Below are positions 53,620-63,866 of a stretch of 64,000 bases of DNA, piece by piece (position 1 is the first letter of the stretch; each line of letters begins with the position of its first letter). Location of the stretch: positions 62,001-126,000 of the forward strand of contig JAPJBO010000491.1 of NCBI GenBank assembly GCA_030068145.1, written 5' to 3'. Under the pieces are notes generated by a model. That model was not told where the DNA came from, made no database searches, and saw only the letters and a list, made by a program, of their open reading frames with translations. The position numbers were made by a program, and so were the translations under genes. The DNA comes from Diplonema papillatum. Lineage: Eukaryota > Euglenozoa > Diplonemea > Diplonemida > Diplonemidae.

Positions 53620-55900
53620 TATCTGATGTATGCTAGTAGTGCGTTCACTCTTTGATACGAACGCGTCCACCTATCTAAGGATCGTGATCTCGTTAACAGT
53701 CAGCAACCTGACGAAACATTCCGCAAAGAGGCGGCCGTGCACCACACAATCATCGAGATAGAGCTCCCATTCTGTTCTTCAGCACGACTGCATGGCCGGT
53801 CGACTTTTCGACCGCAAAAAAAAGGGCAAACACAACCTGGCCTGTGGGTAAAATGGTCAACTGCGCGTCGGGGCTGCGGTGGTCCCACCACTCTCGGGTT
53901 CGGGTGGACACGTGTTGTTGTGTCGGCCAAATGCAGCCCCACGCACAGTTTCGCTGAGGGAGTTGATGCACCACAAAACCCGACAAGAGTTTTGAGTTTG
54001 AATGCAAAGAATCCGTAGCGATAATCTGCATCGCGCAATCCGACAAGAATGAGCTTCACACAGCCCTCGGGGCGTATGAAAAGAAAAAGTCAGGGTTTCC
54101 CACCCTCTCCAACCCCCGGTGACCTCGCCCAAGCTAAGCCTATTGCCCCCAAGTTGAGGTAGCCGCTCAACATTCCCTTGCGATAGTGGTATCAGCTACA
54201 AAGACATGTTCTTACTTCTCCCTTTTATACCTTGGCAGTTCTCGTCAGACAAGACGAAGAGCAGAAACTCCAGATCTCAAATGTCGTCCCCGTTGACGAG
54301 TCGGGTAGTTCCGTCCTTGCTATCCCGGGCCTGGCTTTTAGCCTGAACTAACGCAAAGCTTCTCACTTTCATTTCAAGGTCCCGTTTCAAGGTCCCGAAC
54401 TATAGCTATGTGTTGGGGGACGTCATGCAAGCAAACAGGTGGTAGTCCTGGGCAGAAACGGGAGGCTCGGATGCTGATCCGGTTCATCGTTCGATCGAAG
54501 CATCGATCGAAGAGCCTTTTGGGACGCGCCGAGCTTCCGGATTGTTGAATAGTTGCTACGGGCTCGTGATGAGCATTTGACAGAACCTGACCATCCGGGG
54601 ATTCTGTTGAGCACATAACTGCAAACGGAAGGAAAGAGAGGAGAATGTGCGCAGAAAATATTCGTTCCCTCGCGCTGTTTTTTCTTTCTTTTTTCAGATA
54701 CCTCACTTCTTTTCCGAAGTTCGGTGCGATCCCCGGGGGCAGAGGGAAGAAACCCCACGCAGCGAGTTCGAGTCCTTGCAGGCACGGTCGTTGTGGGAAG
54801 GAGCAGCGCGAGGAGGTGGGCTATCAAAGTGCGAAACACTCTGCTGCCTATACCATGCTTCATCATTCACGGCGAGCGCTTGCTTTGGGTAAGCTGGTTT
54901 GTTCACGGTAACATCGGTGGTCGACCCGTATGCGTATGGTGTACACATAAGCGCTTTCATCCCGATGAAGAGATTACGTGCAAGGCACCAATAACACCGT
55001 TCATTGAGCACAGGCCTTGATGCGAGGAGTGTGACGTGCGCCCTGGGGTGAGCCCCACTCGAGAGTTGAGTCGGTTGGAATACTTTCTGCTAGTATGCCC
55101 AGGTTTCCCCGGATCTCTCCTCACAACGTGCGGCCTGAGTGGACCTGAGACGAGCGCTGCAAAATAAAGATTAAAAGAGTTGGGAAAAGAAAAGGCGAAG
55201 GACTTAAAGAAGCAGTCGTAAAGGCGAACGTACGGGAGGAATGCGCGTGGGGTGCCGGACCCCTGCGCGTCACGAAGCCGGTGAGCAGCCGCATGGCCGC
55301 CTCGCAGCCTAGTGGTTCACGCGACGAGTGAGCACTCGTCATGTCATGCGATGAGTGGAAACGGGAACCGCCGCAGCCTCCGACGCCTTCTTGCGGGCCT
55401 GGCTCCCGCTCCTTTCTTTTCGCTTCAGCAGAACGGGGGATGGGAAAACGGAGATTGGGCTTAAAAAAAAGTGGGCATTGTTCCTGTGGTGTTCGGCATT
55501 CGTAGTTGAAGACCACGAATTCTGCCCATGTTGGCGAGCAAAGATTTCGATCGTTGTTCCCGTGAGTGTGGGTGTGTGTGTGTATGTGTGTGAGGATGAG
55601 AGGACCGGATACTGACAGGCCGGACTGCTGCCGTGTCAGCGATGTATGTGGAGGGCACGCATCGTCTTCCGTTCTGCTCCGGCCCCGGCCTCGTCGTGAA
55701 CGAGGGGTGAGAGTCTGGTGAAGAAACGCTCAAGAAGAACGGCCCGTCACAACACATGCAAAAACGTGGCGTTCCGAATAGGAGGGATAGGTCGACGATA
55801 CATTATTTTACTGGAAGGGGCGCCGCGCGCGATTTTCCGAGAAGATGGGAGCTGTTCTCTGAAGGAGAAGGGACGGGTGGTGGAGCCTGCATGAGCAAAT
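53620..55900. other. region without recognised gene
   Basis: Both strands were read; frames are short or lack protein-like composition. The distal promoter of the membrane protein gene and the 3' flank of the epimerase gene must lie within it. Confidence 0.4.
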
Positions 55901-55937
55901 CACGCTGTTCGCAATGGGAAGGCCCGCTCGCGTTCGT

Positions 55938-57892
55938 TCACTTCTGCATCTTGTCGAGGGACTCGGTGCTCTGCTGGACGACCTTCGACTGCGCGTAGAC
56001 GCTGACGTCAATTCCTGCTTTCTTGTCATCGGCGATGCGCTCGCTGATCCAGTTGTATGTCTCTCGAAGGCCGTCCTCCAGCTTGATGGACGGCTCCCAG
56101 CCGAGCACCTTGCGGATGAGCGAGTTCTCTGAGTTTCGCCCCCGGACACCCTCCGGTCCCGGTATGTGCTTCAACGCCATCTTCCGCCCGGTGAAGCTGA
56201 TCGCGAGGTTGCCGAGGTCGCTCATGCTCAGCATGAAATCGCTACCCAGGTTAAGCGGTTCGTGGAAGTCGGACTTGCACAGGCGCATGATTCCCTGCAG
56301 ACGAGGAGAAATATTGTAAAAAGAAAGTTGAGATTCGAACAGGAGGGTTTCCCGGTAATGAAAACTTTCGATCTGAGGGGAAGGCGCAGTGGTTGGTGAG
56401 CTGGCCCGTTCCCGGGTCGCTGTATGGCATCAACGAGCTGGTGCACTGCCTCGTTCCATCATCTTGAAAGTACCCAGGCGTGGTGCGCAAGAATGAAACC
56501 CGCGGCAGACCTAGAAAGTAGTGCACTCTTTTGATCCTCATCAGCTGATGACCAACCGCTTCAACGCAAAGGCTTCCTTGCCTATCCTTTTGGCACGGCA
56601 GCCAGCCCTCGCGCTTATCGTTATAACGCGGGCGCTGCGCACTGAGGAGAGATTGGGAATGTCGCTGTCGGGGGCCACAGGCCGTGCCCGTTCGGCATGA
56701 TGCTTCCTCGGCCTTGCAGTACAGATTTGTCCCAACATCCCCGCTGCCCCCTCCTTCCCGTATACTATAGCAGGGCTTATCATGAGAAGCCCCCGGAACC
56801 CGGCATTTCGACTGGTTCGAATCTCTCTGCAAAGAAATCATACCTCGACGCAGTCGTTGACGTGGGTGAAGGATCTGGTCTGTTTGCCGTCACCCCACAT
56901 TTCGAAGCTGTCCGTCGAGCACGCAGCCTTGCGGCAGAAGGCAGCAGGTGCCTTTTCTCTTCCTCCCTTCCACGTGCCCTGCGGGCCGTACACGTTGTGG
57001 AAGCGCGCGATATACGTCTGGTGGTTAGGTGGTTAAGTGTTAAAGCACAATAATCTGCATGGGATCCCCTGGTTCCTCAATCGTCGATGGGTTTGTCTTC
57101 GGTGACTCAGTTTGCATGGGGGCAATTACGTTGTTGTTGAAACTGTCTGCACCTGTACGCGGATCCCTCGTCGAGGAATGACGGGGGCGGGGGGGGGAAC
57201 GGGGCACTGCCTTCTTTCCAGGGATACTTGTATCGGCTGCTCCTTCGATTATCTACCCGGAAAACGCATAAGCACCTCAGGGGCACACGGGTGGGTGGAA
57301 ATCTCCCGTTTTCCCCCTGCGATTTCCCGACAGGGATGGAGGAGGCAGTATGCAAAGAAGGGCTGGATACCTTCATGTTGAAGTCCTGTCCGTAGTGCTT
57401 GACGAGCTCTTCAGTGGCGAGCTTCTCAAGGCCGTACGCGTCCTGCGGCTGCGCGGGCCATGCATCAGCTTCCTTCAGTCCCGGGTTTGCAGGGTCCTCT
57501 TGCTTCGTCTCGTTGTAGACGCATGCAGACGACGCGAAGAAGAAGAGCTTGACTCCGTTCGACCGTGCGGCCTCCATCACGTTGAACGAGATCATGACGT
57601 TGTTGTAGAAAAGCACGCTGTGGTTCGACTGGATAAAGCCCATCCCTCCCATGTCAGCCGCCAAGTTGTACACCTCCGAGCACCCTGCTGTCGCTTCTTT
57701 GCAGTTCTCCAGCGTCCTGAGATCAAGAAGCTTGAACTCGTTGCAGAACTCGTCCTCCTTCATAAATTCGTTTCTCTTCCAGTCTGCCACCACGACGTAC
57801 GCACCTTCGTTCTTGAACCTCTTCGCAAGATGCGACCCGATGAAGCCACCTCCTCCGCACACACAGATCTTGCGCTGTCCTTCGGTCGCCAT
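55938..57892 (-). CDS. GME: GDP-mannose 3,5-epimerase, three exons
   Basis: The exons are 57892-57371, 57017-56844 and 56294-55938, giving 350 residues; all introns are GT-AG and phase 0. It is an extended SDR-family enzyme: NAD-binding GGGGFIGSH (residues 13-21), NLAADMGGMGFIQSNHSV, catalytic Cys in SSACVY (Cys124), YGLEK (Tyr153, Lys157), then in exon 2 RFHNVYGPQGTWKGG with REKAPAAFCRKA, and in exon 3 GPEGVRGRNSENSLI. These match plant GME closely and all catalytic residues are kept. The enzyme turns GDP-D-mannose into GDP-L-galactose (and GDP-L-gulose) in the cytosol, for ascorbate and cell-surface sugars. Start 57892 fits the plant alignment after the variable N-terminus. Frames reading on past exon 1 are intron sequence. 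Confidence 0.95.
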
Positions 57893-58030
57893 TTTTGGGT
57901 TGTTTACTTTTGTCGTGTCGAGTGGAATGAACTGCAGGAATGTTGCATCGTGTTGTTAAACTTAAGAATTTAGGGCGGGCATGGCTTCTTCCGATGTTTT
58001 TTGGGTTCAAATTTAATTCACATGCGGAAC
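57893..58030 (-). promoter_or_regulatory. 5' flank of GME
   Basis: The 130 bp before the ATG. No TATA box is clear and the GGAGACC box seen before other genes is absent. Confidence 0.3.
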
Positions 58031-58158
58031 GTGCGGAAACGGTCCAAAAAGGAGAAGCAAAAACTTTGCCAGAATTAATATTTCCTGTCCAGGTACTCGA
58101 CCTTTTTTGGGACAGGCACGGTGCACTAGTCAAGGACTTTTTTGACTTTGACTAGTGG

Positions 58159-58188
58159 TTTTACTAGTCAAAATTTTGACTAGTAAAA
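58159..58188. repeat. 30-bp perfect palindrome
   Basis: TTTTACTAGTCAAAA and its exact reverse complement meet with no spacer. Further ACTAGTCAA / TTGACTAGT half sites lie at 58123-58158. It may be a protein binding cluster or the core of a foldback element. Confidence 0.7.
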
Positions 58189-58721
58189 TGACTAAAGGGG
58201 GGGTAGACCTATTATCCACCCGTTAACTTCTCATTGTGTGAGGCTCATCGACAATTTAACCTATGTTTTATGACGTACTCCCATTCTCCCAAACAGGTTC
58301 CTGCCAACTGGTTTTACTTCCTTCAACTGGTTTGGCAGAGCATTGGGACGCGATCCGTCAGGCGAGGCGGCCACGTACGCGGCGTTCTGCGTGCTGCTAC
58401 GTTTGGCAAACTGCTTGGTGACCCGTCACATGCAGTTTGGCAGGCGGCTGGTTCGCCGCAGGTAGCATTTCGAGCGCAGCGTTACCTCAGACGTTTTCGG
58501 GAACCTTTGGGTTCGTTACCGAGATCCTGAAGCTCGCTGCCAAACCAGGGAAGCTAAACCCAGAACTTGTCGAATGGGAAGGGCAGCGGAAGGGACATGC
58601 ACTGAAATCCGGACGCACTGCCTTGAAGGAATGAAACATGACCTCGAAGCGTTCACAGTTCTGCCTTCCTGTCGATGACGATAGCGCCCGTCCTGAGGGA
58701 GATCCGGGGCGACGTGGGCAC

Positions 58722-59264
58722 TCATACCTTGCATCTGCGCCTCTTCAGGGGCTGCTCATCGCCCCGGGACTCCGCACTGGTTGCGCCGCTCTCGGGTGTG
58801 CGGTACAGATGCTTCAACCTGACGGGGTTGTAAAACTGCACCGCTTCGACACAATCGGGCTCCTTCAAAACCCTCTTGCTGTAGTGACGGGCCATCGACT
58901 CTGTGGCCCAGTCTCCTACGTCCTGGAGAGCCGTCAGGTTGATGCCCGCCTTCAATAGCGTACAGCAGCCACCTATTCTGGCACTGTGGGTGCAGAAGGG
59001 CCTGCGGTTGCGCTGCGACTTGTGCCTCCCGTTCAACGTCTCCAGAATGCCTCTGGGACCCGCCCCTCCACACAGGGCCTTGTAGAAGGAGGGGTAGGTC
59101 GTGAAAGGACACAACAATTCGTTACCTGCAGCCAGACGCTTCAGGATTCCGAAAACCTTGACCGGACAGTACGGAACGGAGCGTTCGCCGGCGCCAGAGG
59201 CCCCTGCGCTCAGCCTCGGCATGGACAGAGGAGGGACTAGGTCTATAGCTTCGATCTCTAGCAC
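58722..59264 (-). pseudogene. tyrosine recombinase C-terminal fragment
   Basis: A 180-residue frame. The catalytic part shows THSARIG (HxxR), GDWATES (Trp at the His/Trp position) and RHYSKRVL (Tyr nucleophile); an Arg in KSQRNRRP may precede. It is not close to the recombinase at 33437-34354, so it comes from another element, of crypton or DIRS type. The preceding frame (59448-59122; LQLLAEHFTLLRTSSMQSLR) may be its shifted N-terminal part. No RT is nearby and no ends were found, so it is probably a relic. Confidence 0.6.
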
Positions 59265-59489
59265 GCTTGAAAACCCCTCGCGTCCGCAGAGACTGCATAC
59301 TCGAGGTACGCAGCAGGGTGAAGTGTTCCGCCAGAAGCTGGAGACCTGCGTTGAGCTGGCTCTGGGTCTCTATTTCTGAGAAGACCACTCTCAATTGAGC
59401 TAATCCCAGGGGCTCCTCCTGCTCAGGCTTGGGGGACTTCTTCTGCAAAGCTGCACGCTCTTAGGGACTTGCATCTGACACTCTACACT

Positions 59490-59733
59490 CTAAGCCGCTC
59501 GTTCCCACAAGAATGGGGTGCAGAAGAACAGGAAAAGGGATGAACATGAAAGGCAGAAACAGGACATGTGGGAGGAAGAGCACTTGAAAATGGGTGCCAC
59601 ATATGTACCACAGCTTGGAGGCAAGTCATTTTTTAAGGAGGAATCATCATCAGCTGTTTGCACAGCCCACTTGCAAAAGGAAAATGAAGAAGCAAATGAT
59701 GTTCGTAATGAAGGGAAAAGGCAGGGCCTTTAA
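59490..59733 (+). CDS. possible exon, charged protein, unknown
   Basis: The frame from the first listed start at 59518 gives 71 residues and is open further upstream. It is rich in Lys/Glu/Asp (RKRDEHERQKQDMWEEEHLK) and then GATYVPQLGGKSFFKEE. Base composition (AT-rich third positions) differs from the GC3-rich host exons and changes again after about 59940, which may mark a transferred or mobile segment. No family is recognised. Confidence 0.3.
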
Positions 59734-60363
59734 CATTGTGGTTGACCTTACCAGCTCCTCCTCCTAGTCGTACTTGCCGCATATTCAACTGTGAGGATTC
59801 CTATTCTAAAAGTGTAAGTGCTTTTGTTTGGTTCTATGTGTTGTCTAGGAAGCAGCTTCGTCTAGGAAAGCAAGTGGGTTTGCATCTTTTTGACCTGCAT
59901 AGGCCACTTGTGAAAGGTAGTCTTCCTCACGCGGAGTTGTGACACCACGCAAGATGAGGACGGTTATTTGCGCGCGCAGAAACGTGTCGTCGAGTATTCA
60001 GCGCCATCTGGTGGTCACCTTGCTCGCAAGACAAGCTGAAGAATAGGCATTTTCCGGCTACGAACCGCGGTTGCATTTCTATATCGCTCAGTCTGGACAG
60101 GAGTTCACTTACTTTCATTGTTGCAGGAAGGTGGGGGAGGAAACCCGATGGTCTTTCTAATTTGAGAACGATACATGAGAGGATGCTGTAACATTTGATT
60201 TCGTTGGTTGCGCATGTACACACATCGATTGCGGGATGAACTCGAAGATGGTAACACGAACATACAGTGTCTTTTTTGATTGGATAAACGTTATTGTGTT
60301 TGATGATTGTTGTGCTTGTCAATGTTGTTCTAGTTGTTGTTGTTTTTTTTGTTTGTGACAAGG

Positions 60364-60870
60364 TCAGAAAAGCCGGAACCGCTTACTGTTCCTCTTCGTT
60401 GGAACGCGGACAGAAGAGGAGGGTTCGGGGGGTTCGGGTTCGCTCTTCACTTCGTGCTGAGCTGGCACGCCGCCAGACAGGAGAATGAAGGGGTTCTGAG
60501 ATACCGCCTCCTCTTCACGGAGATTGTAGGGGTCAGGCTCACCCCCTGTAACGTTCAACCCGTTGTATGCGCTTTGCGATACAACACGTGGTGTGAACTC
60601 AGCAAGGCCCATCAGCCGAAGGTGTGGGGTCGGGTGTTTTCCTTTTCCTTTCTGGTGAACCGTCTTTGGATCCTGGGGGAGTGAAGTCATATGGCTCCAG
60701 GACCTCGTCGACATCAATCACCAAGAACTCCTCTGTCTTGCACACGAGCTCCTCTTCCTTGCACATGACAGCTGGTTCTGCATCGATGACCAGAACGTTC
60801 TCACTGTCGGCTGGAGTCGAATGACTTGCTTCTGCGGGAGGATTGCAAGTCTCCTCGGGGGGAAAAACTT
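60364..60870 (-). pseudogene. possible acidic ORF with frame change, unknown
   Basis: On the minus strand from about 60868 a frame encodes a repeated acidic motif (NVLVIDAEP...EFLVIDVDEV) and reaches KRKTPDPTPSADGPC. A second frame, 60717-60364, continues with PYNLREEEAVSQNPFILLSG and ends SKRFRLF. The two look like one broken gene. It lies downstream of the RT-USP element and could be related to it, but nothing proves this. Confidence 0.25.
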
Positions 60871-60945
60871 AGTTTAATGTTTAGGCAGAGTACTGCCTCG
60901 CATGCATGTTTGATGCTAGCATCAAGTCTTCGTCGAAGAAAGTGT
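60865..60945. repeat. copy of the sequence bordering the duplicated CCAR-like exon
   Basis: The block CTTAGTTTAATGTTTAGGC, then ATGTTTGATGCTAGCATCAA, then GTCTTCGTCGA matches 3618-3686 (beside exon copy 2) and more weakly 4597-4660 and 5914-5975. A short stretch of that intron is therefore a dispersed repeat. Confidence 0.65.
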
Positions 60946-61302
60946 AAAATAAAATAGGGGAAAGGGAAAAGGGTCGCAAGGAGTGTAAGACTCCGCAGGT
61001 AGGGTCTGGAACCTTGAGGGACTATTCCTCTGTATTCTTTTTTTCTTTTTTTCACCGCGGTGTTGTGTGCACCTCGTTCTTTGTCTCTGGTTTCGCTCTT
61101 GAACGCATACCAATCCAAAGTTAGAGCTCTTCAGTGGGTCCTTTGGACGGGGACTTTCGGTCCTGTTCCGGTGCTTTCACAACTTTCTGGTTCCAATGTT
61201 TATCGCATCCTTCCTTCGTCAGATTAAAAAAAGGGGGTTCTGGTTTGGGTTGTGGCTCGTAACCAACCGCCACGGGGCACTGCTTCCACTGAGTGAAAGT
61301 GT

Positions 61303-63600
61303 TTATATCTTCTCAAGGGAGACGATGTAACCGTTCGAAACGAACTTTCCGGCACATGCTTCCCATGAGAGCACTGATACTTGCTGGTCGTCATAACACA
61401 CCCATTCGTCTGCTTCTTTCATAATGGTGTAATAGTGCCCAGCATGTACTTTTCCAGTGTGGATTATGAAACCCGTCACCATGTACGTGTCTTCGCCAAT
61501 CCCAATGGTTGATTGGATTGGTGTGCGGGCTTTCACTTTTATCTCCTCGCCTGTCCTCTTCGACCGTTGGGCCCGTTTCAGTGCCACGTCCATCATATTT
61601 GGAAAGGCATAGACCTCTTTCGAGGAGCCTACCGTCTTTTTTCGGCATGTTGTACAGTCGAGGTCGACATCGGCTGCTCTCTTGTTCTTTACTTTGTTTA
61701 CAAGAGCTTCAACCGTCTCGGTGTAGGAGTTCTCCCTGTTTTTGAGCTCTACAAGGAGAAATGGTTCTAACACCGGCACCGCTGTCGAGGTCTCCTGACA
61801 CACTTTACAGGTGGTTCGCCGTGAGTATGTAACCATCGTTGGGTCATTGTTATCCCCCCTCACGCAGCTTCTCATCCATGTCAGCAGTTCGTGGGCATCA
61901 CGGTGTTCGGAGTCGTTCTCAGTTGTGCCGAAAACGAGACTTCGAATTTCTGCCATCGAACCATGGATGTCACGGCCAGCATCAAAATCCGTGAAAAGTC
62001 GACGGATTTTCAACTGTTCTTCATCCGGACGCTCAATAGTTTCGAGTTGGTTCCGGAAGTTTCGTTTGCGTGCCAGAAATTGGACGCTGGCGGCAAAGAA
62101 GCACGTGTTGCGAACGTTGGTGATGCCGTTGCGGTTGCGTTTGGGAGAACCTGTTGGTTCGTTTGAGGGCGAGACAGTCGTTGTGGTGTTTTCGGGCTCG
62201 GGCGGGTTGGGCGTCTGATGTGGTGGGGAGGTGGGTCGGTTCGGCTGTCGGGTGTTGATGAACGGCTTCTCTTCGTTCGTTGGGCGTCCTTCGTCATAGG
62301 CTTTCCCAACATAGTGGTAAAACTGTGTCAGCACCCGTGCGTCCAGTTCGTACTTGCCGTATGTCTGCACGACAAAAGTATCGAACGTGTGTCGCAGTTC
62401 ACGTCCGGAGAACCCACGATCTCGCAACCGGTAATACACCTTCATGATCTCGACTTTGAGATCAGGCATGTTGTTGCAGATGCGGGCTGCTCGTATCAGG
62501 GCACCTTTGAATATCGAGGTTCCGGTGTTTCGCGGGACCGTCGACTCGGCATGCGTGTATTTGATGGGGTACCATGGAAACTCTTCACCCTTGTCCAGAA
62601 CGGAGAGTCGGATGAAGTTGGCCTTGTTACCCCTCTCAACTCTAACGCGCATTCCCAAGAAGACTACGTCGTCAACGTCTTTCGACGTTTCCGAATATTC
62701 CATGCCGTAGATTGCTTCCGGTGGTGGTCGTGCACTCCAAGTCAGGAAGTCATCGATGAACCTGACGCTGTCGGCGTGGGCTCTGGCTTCTTCATGGCGT
62801 CCTTCCGTGATCAGGCTATCGATGTAAAGCTTTTCACACCAGTAGCAATACAGATTCGCCAGATCTGGGCTTGCGTTACCGCCCATTGGAATTCCAGTTA
62901 CCTGCTGGTAACATTGACCACCGTTCGTCACAAACGTGTTGCCGACAATGAATTCGACCAATTCCCGGATCTCCTCGACGTTGTATGCTGTCGCGTCCAT
63001 CGCGTCAGCATTGCTGAACTCGAACTGCTGCTTCGACCGTCGTGCCTTCAGGTCACAACCACGTTCCGCCTTCGCGTACTCGAATGCTTCCGACACAGCG
63101 AGCATGACGTACTCTACAATTCGCTGTTGCGGAATCTTTGTGTACATTTCTTTGAAATCGAATGTACGTGGGACCTTCTGGCGTAGCCGTGCGTAGTTTG
63201 TCTTAATGTGAACGGCTACGCCGTCAATTGATTCGACGACGAAGAAGCGACGTATCCCCGTCTTTGCCCGAGACGCTTCGTCCTTGCCTTGCAGTGTGGC
63301 TAGAACCAGTTTTAGGATGCCCGATGTCTCTTGGTGGGCTGGTGTTGTTGAGGCGCGCGTCTTCAATTGCTTCTTGTTGGGAGTTTTTTCAGCTTTTGCC
63401 TGCTGTTCGTCCGTTTTCTCCGTGTTTCCCTTCTCTGAAACGCCGGCAATGTACCGCATCCGAGGCTCGGGTTTGTGTAGCTTCGGAGTACCATATAGAT
63501 ATGGCAGGATGTTGGAGTGGGTGAAGTTGTGGGACTTGTTGAAGGTTTGGTGTTGCTGGAGAATGTCTGCCATCGAGGTGTCAACATGTTTGTACCATGC
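61303..63600 (-). CDS. RT-USP fusion protein of a Penelope-like retroelement
   Basis: The open frame is 63720-61303 (805 residues), but its first 41 residues are translated MITE M1, so native coding starts at about 63600. The RT spans residues about 70-470: YGTPKLHKPEPRMR, motif A RTFDFKEMYTKIP (Asp188), motif B GIPMGGNASPDLANLY, motif C RFIDDFLTW (Asp323/Asp324), thumb GALIRAARICNN and RDRGFSGRELRHTF. These patterns resemble Penelope-like RTs. A Pro/Thr linker (480-530) leads to a full ubiquitin-specific protease (531-805): Cys box NVRNTCFFAASVQFL (Cys540), EHRDAHELL, zinc-binding CxxC at 638/641 and 689/692, His box AGHYYTIM (His762), WVCYDD (Asp777/778), SNGYIVSLEK. No GIY-YIG endonuclease is present. 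The RT N-terminus is missing, cut at the MITE, so this copy is probably immobile though both enzyme cores look intact. Confidence 0.85.
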   Translation of the reverse strand, partial: AWYKHVDTSMADILQQHQTFNKSHNFTHSNILPYLYGTPKLHKPEPRMRYIAGVSEKGNTEKTDEQQAKAEKTPNKKQLKTRASTTPAHQETSGILKLVLATLQGKDEASRAKTGIRRFFVVESIDGVAVHIKTNYARLRQKVPRTFDFKEMYTKIPQQRIVEYVMLAVSEAFEYAKAERGCDLKARRSKQQFEFSNADAMDATAYNVEEIRELVEFIVGNTFVTNGGQCYQQVTGIPMGGNASPDLANLYCYWCEKLYIDSLITEGRHEEARAHADSVRFIDDFLTWSARPPPEAIYGMEYSETSKDVDDVVFLGMRVRVERGNKANFIRLSVLDKGEEFPWYPIKYTHAESTVPRNTGTSIFKGALIRAARICNNMPDLKVEIMKVYYRLRDRGFSGRELRHTFDTFVVQTYGKYELDARVLTQFYHYVGKAYDEGRPTNEEKPFINTRQPNRPTSPPHQTPNPPEPENTTTTVSPSNEPTGSPKRNRNGITNVRNTCFFAASVQFLARKRNFRNQLETIERPDEEQLKIRRLFTDFDAGRDIHGSMAEIRSLVFGTTENDSEHRDAHELLTWMRSCVRGDNNDPTMVTYSRRTTCKVCQETSTAVPVLEPFLLVELKNRENSYTETVEALVNKVKNKRAADVDLDCTTCRKKTVGSSKEVYAFPNMMDVALKRAQRSKRTGEEIKVKARTPIQSTIGIGEDTYMVTGFIIHTGKVHAGHYYTIMKEADEWVCYDDQQVSVLSWEACAGKFVSNGYIVSLEKI

Positions 63601-63809
63601 AAGGTCAAAACCTTGTGTCTTTTTGAAAATGGCAAAAAAAAAATTCCGAAAAAAAATGGGTTTTTTGAATTTTGAAAGTTTGGAACAAACTCTGCAGTAA
63701 TTTTTGAGGAAGTTGAGCAAACTTTTTTTTTTCTAAAATTTTTTTCAGAGCTCCATCGGCCCCGCGGGAGCGTTTTGAAAAGACACAAGGTTTTGACCCT
63801 GCATGGTAC
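63592..63809. mobile_element. MITE M1, copy 2, at the 5' break of the RT-USP element
   Basis: About 90% identical to 18950-19168. The inverted ends run GTACCATGCA.GGTCAAAACC on the left and GGTTTTGACCCTGCATGGTAC on the right. RT coding sequence stops at its left edge and does not resume on the right. Confidence 0.85.
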
Positions 63810-63866
63810 CGTGACTAAGTACGTGCGCTCGGCTAAGGCCGGCGCGTGGCGAGACTGGAGGCAGCA

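Noticed and set aside
56251-56841. 196-residue minus-strand frame between GME exons 2 and 3
   Set aside because: It is intron sequence; the true exons join in phase without it.
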